Assembly (NCBI GenBank): GCA_935421135.1
Contig: OW285188.1
Coordinates: 15,105,233 to 15,169,232, forward strand
From: Bugulina stolonifera
Lineage: Eukaryota; Bryozoa; Gymnolaemata; Cheilostomatida; Bugulidae
DNA: 64,000 nt
Direction: 5' to 3'
The position numbers and the translations under genes were made by a program. Under the pieces are notes generated by a model. It saw nothing but the letters and a program-made list of their open reading frames with translations. It made no database searches and was not told the DNA's origin. Positions 35,043 to 50,000 of this stretch are shown here, one piece after another (position 1 is the first letter of the stretch; each line of letters starts with the position of its first letter).

Positions 35043-38000
35043 CTATTTTGGAGGCGTTGCGTCACCAAGTAATAGCGACCTATCACAGATTTCCTGATCG
35101 TCTACTGACCTTGACTGTACTGGTAATACTCTCATGTAGTTTTTAGGTTTATGCTGGTTCACCCCCACTTTATGGTTGTTGAGAGTTAGTAAGTTGATCA
35201 GCTCATCGTCTATCTCCAATGTTTGATATGCTGGAGGGCAGCTGTTCAGTGTCTTATCTGAACCATGGATGTTCATCTCTGTATCGAGACTAATTGTGCT
35301 GCCGGTACCACTGCTGTGATTGCTGCGAGTCATTTTATTAGAAATAGAGGTTAAATTGTTTAGTTCTATTACGTTATTGTTACTGGCATTTGTGATGACG
35401 TTACTGGGTTTGTGTTCAGAGGTAAAGTTATTGTTCATAGCCTGAGAGTCACCATTGATGGATACCCTTCCTATTTCTGCACTAGTATCTTGGTTTATCT
35501 GTGGAATTTGTAGACTCTCTACATTGAGTGGTTGGGTTGAAGTGAGCCCGTCTCCGTCACTAAAATACACATTAGTTTGTTATGACTGATTTACACCACT
35601 TGAGGTAAGCAACAATTCACTAAACACTTTTACAATATACATGCATATAATTGTTCAAATGCATTATAGATATTATAGCTGGGACACAAAAATATCTCTG
35701 GGAATTTATACCTACATGTATGAATATGTTAAATTGCACATTCTGCATGCTGTCACCCTATTCTTAGATGCTCAATGCCAAAGCTAATATTGATCGATAT
35801 CCGGTATACAAGCATCTAAGTTTACTCTCTTATTATATCTACCTGCGAGCTGTGGTGCTCTCTGCTATCTCAGCCAATGGCTTGTTGCGTAGTTTATGAC
35901 GTGTTTCCATACGTGAATCCATACGACTATGCACATGATGCTCTTTACGTTGATAAATGGAAAACCGGCTCATGCTGTTGAAGCTGCAAATATACCATAA
36001 ATATGACGCTATCTTCCACTCCTACTGGTCTATGCTAATTATCTTTATACTCAACTCATTCTATAGTACAACATAATCTTCTTCCTCTTTTTAATTATTC
36101 TGCACCAATAGTAAACGACTAAGACCAAGACTCGAGATGACTGACCTAGTTAAGCTGACACAATCATCCAGTCTCTTCCTTCTTACACTGCTGTCCTCTC
36201 CTGTCAACCAATATGTCTGCTGAGTTCCTTTCCCCTAGAATAAAGTCTCCTTATATCAGTTTACTCCACAATTACAGTGTTTGGACAAAGGCTACATGAG
36301 AATATAACTTCCAAACATACATGTACAACATTATCATAAATACAAAAGAGTATCTTGCAGGTGAGAAATCAACTAACTTGTATGTGAAGTACTAATAGAT
36401 ACATTGTGTGCACAACTCCTAAGTATGAATATTATTTGATGCATACCTTCATTTCAATGAAGCCCCTCTCTTCCAGCTTGTATCCACCTAGTTTGTCCAA
36501 TACTGCTTTAGTTGATTTAGATGTATGTACCCTGAGAGGCAGTCCATTAGACTCCATTCTACTGGCGGTATTCACAGTGTCACCAAATAAGCAGTAGCGG
36601 GGCATCTTTGACCCAACCACACCAGCTACACATGGGCCTGCAACCATAAAGCCACAGGGTAAAATTTGAGTAGTTAAATCACACACCCAATTCTATTCAC
36701 ACCACCTCATACAATATTCCCCTAAATCAGATTTCTCGTTAACTTGGTGAGTCATAGATATTTGCATGCAGCATCAACAATTTTAAATGGTATAATATGT
36801 AGTATAATATATTTGGGTTAGATAAAGCACTGAATATATTTGTGTAACTAATTTAATTTCTAATTGTATAATATTTCAATCACACGTTGTAACACTGTAG
36901 ACATTGACTCATCAAGGGCCTTCTGATAACTGCCAGGTTTTACTTGGAATATTTAAATATTTATAAAAAGACTTGTAGCACTTTACTCACCAGTATGAAT
37001 TCCAATTCGAAGTTTGATAATCTCAGTTGGTTTGTGAGGAATCTTGAAAGTTTTGATTGCATCAAGGAGATTGAGTGACATGGAGGCTATCTCACCAGCA
37101 TGATTGTTTCCATTCCGTCTCGGCAGACCAGAGGCCACCATGTATGCATCACCTACATAATGTAACTAATTATTATCAAGTGAACCTACAGCGTATATGT
37201 CTATGCAATCGCTGACTATGATATAGTGGTTACTTTTTACTGAGTTATGTACCAATGCAATACTTACCGATTGTCTCTACCTTGTAGACATCATATTCAC
37301 CGATAATCTTATCAAACATTGAGTAAAGTTTATTCAGTAGTCGCACCACCTGTAGTAGAAAGGGTATTTGTTTGGTGTTTTGGTCACAAATACGCTTGGT
37401 TGAATGTTTTTAAACCTTTGCCAGTGTACTAATATTTTTTGGTAGTTGTTGATCTGACTGTTTATTTGTCTGTGCTTTCCATTTATGGATAGTTACTTAT
37501 AATTACACTATACAAGATGGAAATCCTTATGCCAGGCATTAATCAAAAATACCAAAGTATATTTTTATGAGCTCATCTTGGTTTTAAATTTTTCTATTCA
37601 CACCAAACAATGTAAGGGCATACTTGGATAGGTGTGCTGTCACTTGATATGGAAGTGAAACCAACGATATCACTAAAGTAGACGGTAACACTCTCAAATC
37701 CTTCCGCTTCTACCAAATCGCCTCTCTTTAGTTGATCAGCCACTTGTCTGCGAATAGATTTATACAGTTCATTAGAGAGATAGCAAGTACATATATTCTA
37801 ACATCTGCTGATATGTTACATAAGCTAGTCATAACTCGTCAAGTTCCCGGAAACACTTGAGAGTGACACTTGAAACAAAACTTAAACCTACCAGCAGTTC
37901 TTGGAACCAAAGGTTTTAGTTGACTTCGATGATGTAATGGATAATATAGCACTTTGTATAATATAAACACATGTGTGATTGATCTATTCCATATCTTGAC

Positions 38001-41000
38001 AATTTCCTAAACCCTGGATAAATTTTATGTAGGCTACATTTTATAATCTGTAGTTTGTATCAAAATCTAGAATAGTATGATGTTACTTTTCAAAATAAAG
38101 TTATTATCAGAATATTTCCCACTAATATGCACGAGTTTAGCTCTAAATGTATATGTTAGAACAGTGTGCTCAAATATTGGAGCCTGTTATGAGAACTATT
38201 GGATGCTACTGCATTTAGGAAATGTTCTTCTGTGTTCGCTGAAATACCGCTAATAATGTCAAGAAATGAATTCTATATGCTGAAGCTAAATATTTTAATC
38301 ACGCTAACAGAGTTATATGCCAGTACATATACATTTAGTTCCAAAATAACTGTCCAACGCTCTTTTGACTTACTTGGGGAGCATTTTGTGTAGAAGTTCG
38401 TCAGTTTTAGCTTTCTCCTCGGCTAGTTTTTGTGTTCTATCTGAAACGATGTCCTCTAGATTCTTTGCATACTTCTCCATGTTGGTTATCACATTGTCTA
38501 GGAGTTGTCTCTTCCTGAAACCATGCAATGGCAAGCACATTAGATATTCCATTATCTTTCTATGATTATTTCTAGTAGTTGACACTGAGACTGCAGTAGG
38601 TTATACAATGTATACTCGCTTTTCGCATAAGTCCTACTTCTTTTAACACACCAAACAAGCTAATAGTTATCATGTGTATCTACCATTGCATACAAAATGG
38701 TAATGTGCTGGGCCTCACACTAGGTCCATGGTGTTAGAAGCATATGCTCATCGCCTTTGCGGACCAGTTTCGTTATTCATCTGTACCAACAAGATAATGT
38801 ACCCAATCCGTTTCTGGTTCACATATTATAATAGTAGATGGAGACTGATAAGGGCTCATGCAAAAATCGGTATCCTTTTTGTACAAAAAGTTTTCCCATC
38901 TTGTAAACTATGTGGAACCATTGTAGATTGTACATCATGACTGTATTTATAATTTTGTAAATGCATGCATACAAGTACATGTATGTTATCATGCATAAAA
39001 AATCTATGCTAGTGTCATGCATGCAAACATGACATGATATTTTATGCCATGTACTTTCGACTGCACCATATTATGTATTTACATCTGAAACTAAACATAA
39101 TACAGATTTATAGCTTTACTTACATTCCTTTCTGTAGAGGTTTTAGTCGAACTTGTATCGTCTTGAAAGATGGCCGCTCTATCGGGTTCTCATTCCAGCA
39201 GTCTTTCAGAAGGTCTGTGACATAAGTATCGTAACGTTCAGCTAGATCTCCTATCCTTGGTCTGAATGGTAGATCACCTCCAAGTTTCACTCTCTCCAGA
39301 ATCTCTGAGAAATATTTTACGATTACAGAGTTGTGATGTGTTTACCATTATCCATGTTCATGTTATGAATTATATGCATTGTGTGCGTACATTATGCATG
39401 TATGTTATGTATATTAGGTTTCATGATTGTTTCTTTGGGTTGGATGGAAGTGACCAATGACCACTGAGTGATCTCACCTTCATTGTCCAGCTCATTGTGG
39501 AATGTACCAAATGGACCCAGTCTACCGCATATCTCAAACATCACAATGGAGAATGAATATACATCAGCTTTCTGCATACACTGAACATAGTTCTTCAGTT
39601 TATCCTGCCTCAACCTTTCAGGTGCTTGCCACAGCTGATCTGTATAGACATGCAAAACTCACGTAGGTACATGTGCACTACTATGCTAATAGAAATACTG
39701 TGTTACATACTGTATAATAATAACTACACACATACATAATTAATATACACTGCAACTATTGTTTTCTAATAACAGTTTACAAACTGAAGCACAACTGAAC
39801 TTACACGTTAGAGCTACGTAGTCCACACTGGGATCAGGTTTGACTTCTCCATCTCTAAAGTGATGTAAACCATAACCTGTGAGCTTGACCGCCCATCTGC
39901 TATCTATAACGCAGTTCGTTGACCGTAGTGACCCATGGAAATGTATATCCGATTCATGAAGGAACGACATTCCCTGCATCACAATATAAAACAATATTTG
40001 CAATGATGTAACATTATGCGTTTCCTCCATGATTCTATGGGATAGGTATAAATTACCATAATATATTCATCCTGACCATGGTGGTATTCCTTGTAATGAC
40101 TTAGCTTGGGGGAACTGAGTGAATTCTAACTAAATTAGTTGCTGAATTGGGGACTTTCATAGTTAAACAATCGGAAATACTCATGACTAAACCATAAGTA
40201 ATTTCAACATTTCACACTTTGTCATTTAATATTGTTCCTAGAGTTGTATGTACTTTTACCAACCTGTATGATGTCAAATATGAGAGACGCAATAAATATG
40301 GTATCTAGTTGAACCTCAGTGTTTTCAAGTATGTCCTACAAATACATTAAATGAGTAGTCAGGAGGTGAATAATGTCATTGTAATATTAATGAGTTTAAA
40401 GTTGTCTTCTCCACAAAAGCGAGTTGCGGCCTGAAGTAATTGCCAATAGTATCACATTACTTTGCATTATTGCATAGCATCCATTTGAGTGACAGTTAGA
40501 GTATAAGAGGGGGGGGGGGGTGGGGTGTTACCTGCAGATTTCCTTTGTTGCAGTACTCTGAGAGTGTCAATACATAGCCTGGTTCCACACACGCCCCAAT
40601 AAATCCAACCAGATTAGGGTGTCTGACATTCTTCAACTACAACATTATATGAGAGAAACTTGATACAGAGTGCTCAAGGCAGCAGTGTGTGATTCACCAC
40701 CCATTCAGAGTAAGTTAATACAAATGGCTGCAGCAGAAAATTAGAAATTGATATAGGAAGTCACTCGTTGTGTCTCAGCAGAGAAATGGATACCAACAAT
40801 CTGGATACACAAGTCAAGTCTTTGAAATGTAGACTGGGTGACAGAGACAAAGCTTGTTATATTACATGTTACTGTAATTATATTTTATGCCCGAAGGCTG
40901 AAAAATACAACTAAAAGGGTGAACTTGATACACAGAAAGTACTCTTGTTTGAGCCTGTCTTCCTTGGAGGAAGAGAGGAATGGTGCTGTAGGCATATAAT

Positions 41001-44000
41001 TCATACCTGTCAAAGTCATGTTACACCTAATCTCAAACATAATGGTGGCGATGATTGATAATAATTATCCAATTTCACCCTTTATCAGTTCTCACATTAC
41101 AGAAGAAGTAGGGCTTACTTGTATGTTATTTTATACTAGAATTAATTAACTGAGCTAAACCTAAACATATCTACTGTATATGGTGTGATGCTGATTCTGT
41201 TTGGCCTGAGTCCATTGGCAACAGGTTAGACAGACAGGAAACATTGGCAGCAAGCTATACCAGCAAACTTTTACCAGCATACTATTTTTGGTGATGAAAA
41301 TGAAAACAGCACACTTATGTCTTGCTGCACAATATATAAAGATGCATGCATGTGAAATATTGCCAAGTCTAGTAGGTATACCATGCCAAATTATATATTA
41401 ACAGCAGGTTTATGTAAATATTGAATGTATAATTTTGGAATAAGCGGCACCGGTATTAGTCTTCGCCAATTACACTATCATGCGTAGTAAAAGAGTCATG
41501 TCTTGCAAAAACGACTGTTGTAGCACATGCGTAGGCTATACATCTAACGATATGTATTATAAAGAACTGATTTGGTTCTTAGCTTAAATTAGATCATTGG
41601 TATATGCCAAGAATGATTTGCAGATAAAGAACAGGGCCATCAATTATAAAACTCATAAAATAATTGCTTCACAAAACACATCTCTGTTGTACAAAGGGTT
41701 AACAAAGTTATGACAGAAGTAGCAGTTTATTAATAACTTGAATATCTACCCACCAATCTAAGCTCCTTCCTAATCTCCTGATTCATATCCACAACACGTT
41801 TGTTAATTTGCTTGACTGCCACTGGTTGACCTTTATATGAAGAGATCTTTGTGTGACCTCTCATTGACTCATGAGTTATGGAAGCTAGAGAGCTCCATGA
41901 CCACTGAGAGTTCATGTTGGAATGGGATATCTACATTATACAGACAATTTATTACAACGTATACATTATGCAGTATAATGCTAGAGTATAGTTACATGTA
42001 ACAATATGAGTCAGTATTTCAAGTCTAGCTTAAGACATGGTGATGCTTCTATTAAGCAGGTCGAAAATGTTCAACAGCAGTTCTCTCTGCTGTTATATTC
42101 ATTTATTACTAGTAAAACTCTTGTTTTTTGTTTGATTTCTCACCAAATATTTACCTGTTAGTGCTGGAGATGGTAACACCCTATTTCATAGAACAACAGC
42201 ACACTACTCAGTCGAAACCCAAATGTCTAGCTATGCAGAGTGCCTAGTACTACTAATAACAAGGAAAAGGATGACTTTGCAATCAGGTGATGTGTAGAAA
42301 AGACCAACGTATTTATGCATGACGTTTTTTAACTAAATATAAGATTACCTTACTATGCCCGTGCTGATATTAAAAATAAGAGTCAGTCTTCTATAAATAA
42401 TAGATACAATTTTTCTCTTAATAGGAAATATGGTCCCATTCGTAAGTGGCTGTGATTGGATAAAACAACTTTTGTATTACCAGAGAATGAATTTCATTGG
42501 TTGAATAAGCGAGCTGCTAATGAAGGTCATTGCCTGAGTTCCTACTAATAATTCTTCTTCCAATTTTGACAAAAAATAATATTTTTACTTAGAATAATAT
42601 TTTTAGTAAAGCACTCTGTTTACTCTCAAGGTTCCATACACTATGTGTGTGCCTATAGCATGCAGTAGCAGCAGATTTGAGACTGGTGTGTACAAAGAAA
42701 TAACATTATAGTAATAAAATATGAGAACAAGAGAAATCACAAGGACTATTAAAAAATGGAACTGGAAATTGACGAAAATATTCTCCTCCATTGTATGATT
42801 ATAAAACCTATAGCAATACCAAAAAATTGGTTGTGTGATGCCGAGCCACACGTCTGCCTGCTCTTTCTTCTCATAAACTTTATGAAAAGTTTGGTTGCAT
42901 AAATATTTTTAAACTTCCATTATATATCATATAGAACTAGTAGAAATACAGTGCTTATGCTAGCTTTCTAAATAATGCATCTCTGAGATGTGTGCAATGA
43001 ACACACATGTATACTAGTAAAGTGTGCAGCGTGAACACACATCATACAAATGTACATGTACATGTAAGCTGAGCATAAGTTACCTTGTTCATAAATAGTG
43101 GTGGTTTCCCTTTTGGGTCATCAATAATGTCTTTATGGTTAATGAGGAGTAGACTGAGGTACTCGTCTGACCTGCATCTTCTCTTGTGGCAGTGGTATAT
43201 AGTAATAGACACTATGATAGCTATGCCCAGGATGGTCATGGATAGGGCCAGGGCTACAATCGTCTCTAAAACAGAAAAATTATTGTTCTTCAGACTTACT
43301 CAAAATATTCAGCTTAAGACTATCTCTCAGACTTCATGTAGCTACCGTAAGCAGTTTTTCAGTTTTAGGTTGATAGTCGTATATTTCACAACTATTATCA
43401 AAAAATATCATTCACATCACTTTCTCTCAACACGGCACACAAGTGCCATCTCAACTTAGCCTGAGTTCCAGCCTTCAGCATGGCTGCAACGGATGCAGAA
43501 TTTCAAACATCTCACATGTCTAACAATCTTTTACAGTTTGTTTAAACCTGCTTCTGTGTCTCTATAAAGTGTGGAACTCGAGCCAACAGTATACATACAA
43601 TATGTTGTACGTTTGAGATTTGTTTGTATTCTATAATTATGACATCACATGACTAGTTAGTATACCAAAAAATTTCTGAAATTTTCTCATAGGATCACTC
43701 ACGTTAATTGAGTTACGTAAGAAGTATTTTTAGTTTTGTCACAACAAGACTAGATGTTGCATTACATGTATGTATATTGACTAGCATACTTGTGTTAAGC
43801 GTTGTTGGGTTCTCACGGCACAGCTCATTGTTGAACCCACATTCTGGTTGATAAGCTGGTGGTTTACCGTTTATAAACTGTAGACCTCCCGTTGGTGTGA
43901 GAAACTCCATCTTCTGTACACACAAAGTGGAAAAGTTATGACATATTATAAGAATAATCAATTAACTGGACTAAATACTTACATACATGTACAATTGAAA

Positions 44001-47000
44001 TGTTTAATACATTGCAGGTATAACTTCATATAATTCTATCAAATTTTTGATAAAACTTGCCACAAATCATATGTTTAAATGTAATATTGTTTGTGATATT
44101 GGAATCTAAATTGCACTTTCAGGGTGCATGCAGAGTGAGTTTACAAACCATAATCTGAATTACTGGATAAAGAGTAGGACGAGTAGGCTCTATCTTACCG
44201 GCAGTTTAGTTATATTAGTCTGTGTAGTGTTGAATAATGCAACTGGATATATCCCCACATTCAGCTTTGTACTATTTATATCTAGCTCTCTACTTTGGTA
44301 CAACGTGTAGCTGCCGAATATATCTCCGTCTCCAGTTATATATAGGTCGTACCCCATCTTGCCTAACAACAACGATAGTTGAATATTAGAAGAATTGAAA
44401 ATGAATACAACAGGTAGCTCCATACTTCTGGAAAAGTGAATTACAGTTAAAAATAAAAATTATGGCATGCTGCGATTTTTGATTGGAAGAAAGGGTAGCT
44501 TACAATACAATAATTATGTTGAAGGCATGACGGATTTTAGTTTATTTCAGGGTTGCTTTAGCGATAACCTTCTCTAGCATATCATAGATTTGTAGCATAA
44601 ATTATGTTGACTTGCAGTTTGTGTATATTTAGTATTTCAGTATAAAACACATTCACATGCAATGCTGCATTGATCAATACGAGTAATTTTTTAAAATTTA
44701 ATATCATGCATTATACGTTTGGGGGGGGGGGATGATGCAAAGTAACATAATAAATATATAAAGATTGTTACGGCATAGAAGATAAGATCCCAGACTAATA
44801 ATTACAATGTACAATTGTATATCTACACTTACTTTTATAGGGCCTGTTCTTCATCTTGTTATATACCTGCACACCATCATAAATATTGCCATTCTCTTGT
44901 ATAACTTGGTCTAAGGCACGAGCAAGCACATAAGTCGCATCGTATATGCTTGCACCCATATCCAGCTTCACATCAAGCTAAAACAATGAGCAAGTAATAT
45001 TTTCTACAAGTTTCAGGCAAAATTTTCCCAAGGTCAGTATTTTCATAGTATAGCTATTAGTTAAATCTAAATGAAGCCATTATTTATTCAACATTGTAAC
45101 ATGTGAAAGCATGCATAAATTATCCAAAAGTAAAACTATCCCAATTATTACCCAATTTATTTAAAAAATAGAGCAAACAACACATTTTGGTGAATAGCAA
45201 ATGGGCATCAACCAAACACTGGCACTATTGTGGAAAACTTTTGTTATACAATAAATATATGCAATGCAACAAATCTAAAGGATTTTTTAATTGAAGTACA
45301 TAAGTATAATATATTTTCACATTAGTTTAATCAATAGCCTTATTATGTAACAATTTATCTTATTATGTAATGTCTTAATGAGATTTTGTGTAAATAATCA
45401 ATGGAATAATGTTAAAATAATTCATTTTATTACATAATAGTCAAGCTGAATAATTGAAAGTGGAAACTAATCTATTATTATGATGACTTTTATTGGAAAA
45501 CAATTGCATCATGAGAAAGTTGGTATTGTCATTTACATTCTTAGCGGACTAGTTCAAAGTCATATCTGAATAATTTTGTGTAAAGAATTCTACCGTTTCC
45601 GCCAACCAATAGGGCCCAGAGATTGATGGGTTTACAAAGTTTGGGATAATTATGGTAACACACCGACAATCTGGAGCCGACGAGATGACGCATACTTGAC
45701 CTTAGTTGGTACCGCACATGTAGGTGTCTGCAGGTGTCATAAGCAGGTAATACTTGTATGTACCACAGGATGGATATAGACATGTATATGCAGGTGCACC
45801 TATATACTTACCACTTTATCTTCATAGCGCCGTCGGTAGTTAAAAGGAGGCTGCTGACATTTATTCTGTACATTGATATTAAATTGTTTAAAATTTGGGT
45901 CAATGGGATGTGACCTCAGAATGGCTGCCATATTTTGGTAATACAGCGGTATTTGATCATTCTTTTCAAAAACATCTAAAAATACAAAGTTCATTGTTAA
46001 AAAAGTAGTTATAAGAATTCTTTCATTAAGTTGTAAGGTAGTAGGTTTATCACGCAACAGAAAATTTATCAGCCAAACTGCTGCAAAATTTAAACTTTCA
46101 GATAAAACTTTATAGCTAAGCAGTACTTGAAACAAATTAAATTATTAATTTACAATTACTTTAAGCACTATTTATTAACAGAATACTTCTGGAATCTTAT
46201 TAATATTCTAGGTGAATCATCAATACTTTTACGAGACATGCAAACGATTTGCGGTAAGGGAAGCCAATATAGCAAACTACAGTCTTACCAGTGCAGCCAA
46301 ACCTTTCATTACTACATGGTCAAGTATTTACCTTGACAAATCTTACCATAGTCTAGATTATGTGGTTGAGACTCCATGAATTGAACTGGACAAAAACATT
46401 TCATTAGATTTGTAAAGCATAAAGCTGCAGGGTTTTCAGCAATCTATACCCAACCTCATTGACACCAATCAGCGCATGTAAAATATTATGATCTCATAAA
46501 TTTGATCACCAAGTTAGCCTGAGTTCTATGTCATCAAACTACTTGGGAAATTCAGTGACTCTCACCGGTAATTAACTCATCAACTTCCTGAAACAGCTCA
46601 AACTCAGGCTAGGTTCTAGTATCTGGGTGCTGATACAAAGCATAATCTGTGTTTTTTGTTGTCTAGCTGTGGTGCTAAGGCTAAGGTTGAGCATAGAAAT
46701 GTGTGAAATGGTAAGAAGCATCACTCTGGGCCTGAGGACAACTACGGAAAGGTAAAGCAGGTATTCCGCTTGTTTCTGGTGTTTTACAAAGCAATAGATA
46801 GCAAGGGTGGCATAGGGATATTTCAGGGTGCAACATAGCAATGAGGGGGACGCGACAGCACATGTCTCACCTACTGCTTAAATGCACGTACAAATATTTG
46901 TATACGGGCAGATACATATATGCGTGCATAAACCCCACAATGTACATACAATTTATGCATATATTATACGTTTGTATGTACATGACCTGTGTAGTAGACA

Positions 47001-50000
47001 TACGCATACATGTATTTGTACATACACAACTGTACAGTGCACTTTTTAGCCCTAAACTCACCACATTTCATTTGTCCTGTCTTATCCCAACACACTACAG
47101 AAACAAAAATTTGTAGTCTTTTAAAAAGACAACTTTGGTTTAAAACATTAAGCTAGTTCTATTAAGAAATTGAAGATTTCATATCATGTTTTTTTACATG
47201 ACAACATGTAAGATGTAATGGAAGAATACACACAGCCACCATGATCCTTGAAGGCTTGTGTTTATAGCCTGCATTATGTTGGGCTATTCCCAACAAGGTA
47301 CTCTACTTATTTATTGCTGGCAAATGAACACCATAATTATTATATTATTTGCTGAATACTATAATTGTTAAACAGCTTTGGCAAATGCAATTTCAATATT
47401 TCAGATTACATCTACATGTACATTGTACATGTATGTTGTAAATTAAGCAAGGAAAACAAAATTAATAACACTTCATAATAATAATAAATGTTATATTATG
47501 CTAATAATTTTATATGTATGCTTATGTTGTACTTATTAATAGTAATAACATGAAAAGTTGAATTCAATTTTCATTACTCGTTTTTGGTGCCATAAGCTGT
47601 TATGTTTCAACCCGGATACGTTATTACTATAAATAGTTTTGTTGGTAAGCAAATATTTGCAATTACCTCCTTAGAAGATCGGGATCCATGATTAGGTTAT
47701 TATATTTGGCCAAGTGCATAATTTTAAAATTTATGTTACTAAATTGACAGTTTACCAACAGTCTGCATTGCCAAAATGTTTCAAACTAATCTGCAATAAA
47801 CTTCTAACATTAGTACTCAAGATTTTATCAACTAATAGGCGTAACAAGTAACCAAAACAACCGAGTGAAACTAATATATGATATTATTTGTTATACAGAA
47901 TGAATTTAAATCTTACACTTGGTTCTCTTGTCAGGTTTTTGAACATCGTATGGGTCGTTTGTGTCGACATTAATTATGAAGTATTCACCATTTTGGAGCA
48001 AACCTCTTTCTCCCATTGCAAAGGTCAAGGCCGCAGCACCTCTCGTATCTCCAATGAACACTATTACTACAAAATAAATTTGAGTTCGCGAGACGATGTA
48101 ATGGAATAATGGAAAAGTAGCACCGGAAAGTTTAATTAGTTTTACTCACAAAAACAGAACATTACATAATTACATATATTTTATTTTTATCTTTTTCACT
48201 TACCCTGCCCACTAATTAATTAACAACCAGACGACATATATTACTATTTCATTGCATTTAGTTAGTGCAAAATGTTATTATATAATCCAAATTTAAATAA
48301 ATTATTAGTTTGCACATGGCCAGACAGCCCACATTTTGCTATTGAATCCTGTATAATTTGTTGTGAAGTACTCAAAAACATGATTATAACAGTACTCATT
48401 AATTAAAAATAACTTGGAATGCTGTAAAAAATGATAAGAAGTAGCAGTATGATTTTGTGTGAGTAGCGATTATTCAATAACAAATTACCACAAAACAAAA
48501 TGATACATTGACCAACATCATCATCAGGTGACCAATAAATCTTATGTAATCCTACCCTTATAACCGCGTTATATGTTTTACTGTATAAATTATATTCAAG
48601 TTATTAGTAATATATTTCACTTAGCAGTATGCACTCACTAACAGACGTCTATGCAAAAAACTCACAAAATCTTAGTATCATTAAATTTGAACTATTTAAT
48701 ATATTCTTCTTACCAATACTTTACTTATGTCTTCGAGATGCAGATTTTGTTGAAAAGCAAAAACTATCAACTTCATGTCAACCAATCAAATTGTTGAACG
48801 TCATATTTAACCTGGTCTCCGTCTTTGATTAAGTCAGAGAAAAATTTTTTCTGACGTAACGTAATGTAATGTAGCATAATGTGAAGGATCTGTATAGTTA
48901 TATCGTACTTACTACGGGATTGGTCCTTCAGCTCGTCAATTAGCCTATCATATTCTACGCTCTTGGTGTGTGCCCATTCAAAATAGTACAAGCTAAATGG
49001 AATCTCTTTGATGACAGTGATGTTGTGAGCCTCTAGTTGCTGTAAGAATCATAATTGTTCCAAGTTACTGTTAATCATCACATGATAGTAAAAGTAATAC
49101 AATCAATGGTTACAATCGGCAACAAACTGGTTCAAAGCTGTGGTGGTGATACAGTGGTACTGTCCAAGGTAATTAATTTTTTACCACACCCAGTGCTCAA
49201 ATGCAAAATCCGGTTCTTTGCAGCCGGAACTTGGAAGACACATGTATAAGAGTAAGATATCCGAGCCAAAATTTTCTACTAATTTATGTTAAATAGTGCC
49301 TAAATACATGTATTATGCTTCAATGCAAAAATTGTGTTTTTTAACTCGGTGGTCGCGGAGAGGTCATGGTAAGACGTAGCGCAAAAAAGAAAACTTTGGC
49401 GGGAATAGTTATTATTAGAATTGTCTATATTACTCATTCTAATGCAGCAAGTTGGAAGTACCAATACAACAAATAATTACATTTGTGTATTATATGAGAT
49501 TATATTGCTCAACATAATTTATATCTAACTGCCAAAGTGGTGGTCTAATCAATCTACTGCATTTGTTGGCTCTTCAAGGACACAAACTTCAAGGTTCTGA
49601 GATGTTACACAGCTGGAATTTAATTAACATATAACAAGGCTGCAAGATAAAATTAGATATTATCATGGAGCCTTAATAGGAGATCTGTACCTTAATATTT
49701 CTAAACTTATAAGCATAATTATATTGCAACTTGCTTTACTTTCTAATTTTTGATATAAATATTGCAGAGAAAAGTCCATTAATGGTCACACAATTATATT
49801 TTATTGCCGATAGTGTGATAAATTAGACATTGTTGGAAAATATATACTATTTACTACAATATTAAATTATGGTATTAATCAACTTTAATGCCAACATTAC
49901 ATGTAACTTTGTAGCCTATCATAACTATAATATGAAGGCTGAAGTATGATTGTATATCTTAAAAGGGTCAAAGCGACCATCCTGATATTCTGCTTTGAAC

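Noticed and set aside
40386..40450. A seventh copy of the GTTGYCCTCTC foldback family
   Set aside because: Only one arm (AAAGTTGTCTTCTCC) is convincing; the mirrored arm is not found.
46572..46841. 89-codon minus-strand open frame in a GC-richer patch of a cyclase intron, near inverted TAGCCTGAGTT motifs
   Set aside because: No acceptor/donor pair fits the flanking exon phases and no domain is visible; probably a transposon scrap, too weak to call.
49120..49180. GGTTCAAAG-like polymerase III B box in a cyclase intron
   Set aside because: It is not preceded by an A box in the right order and does not fold as a tRNA.
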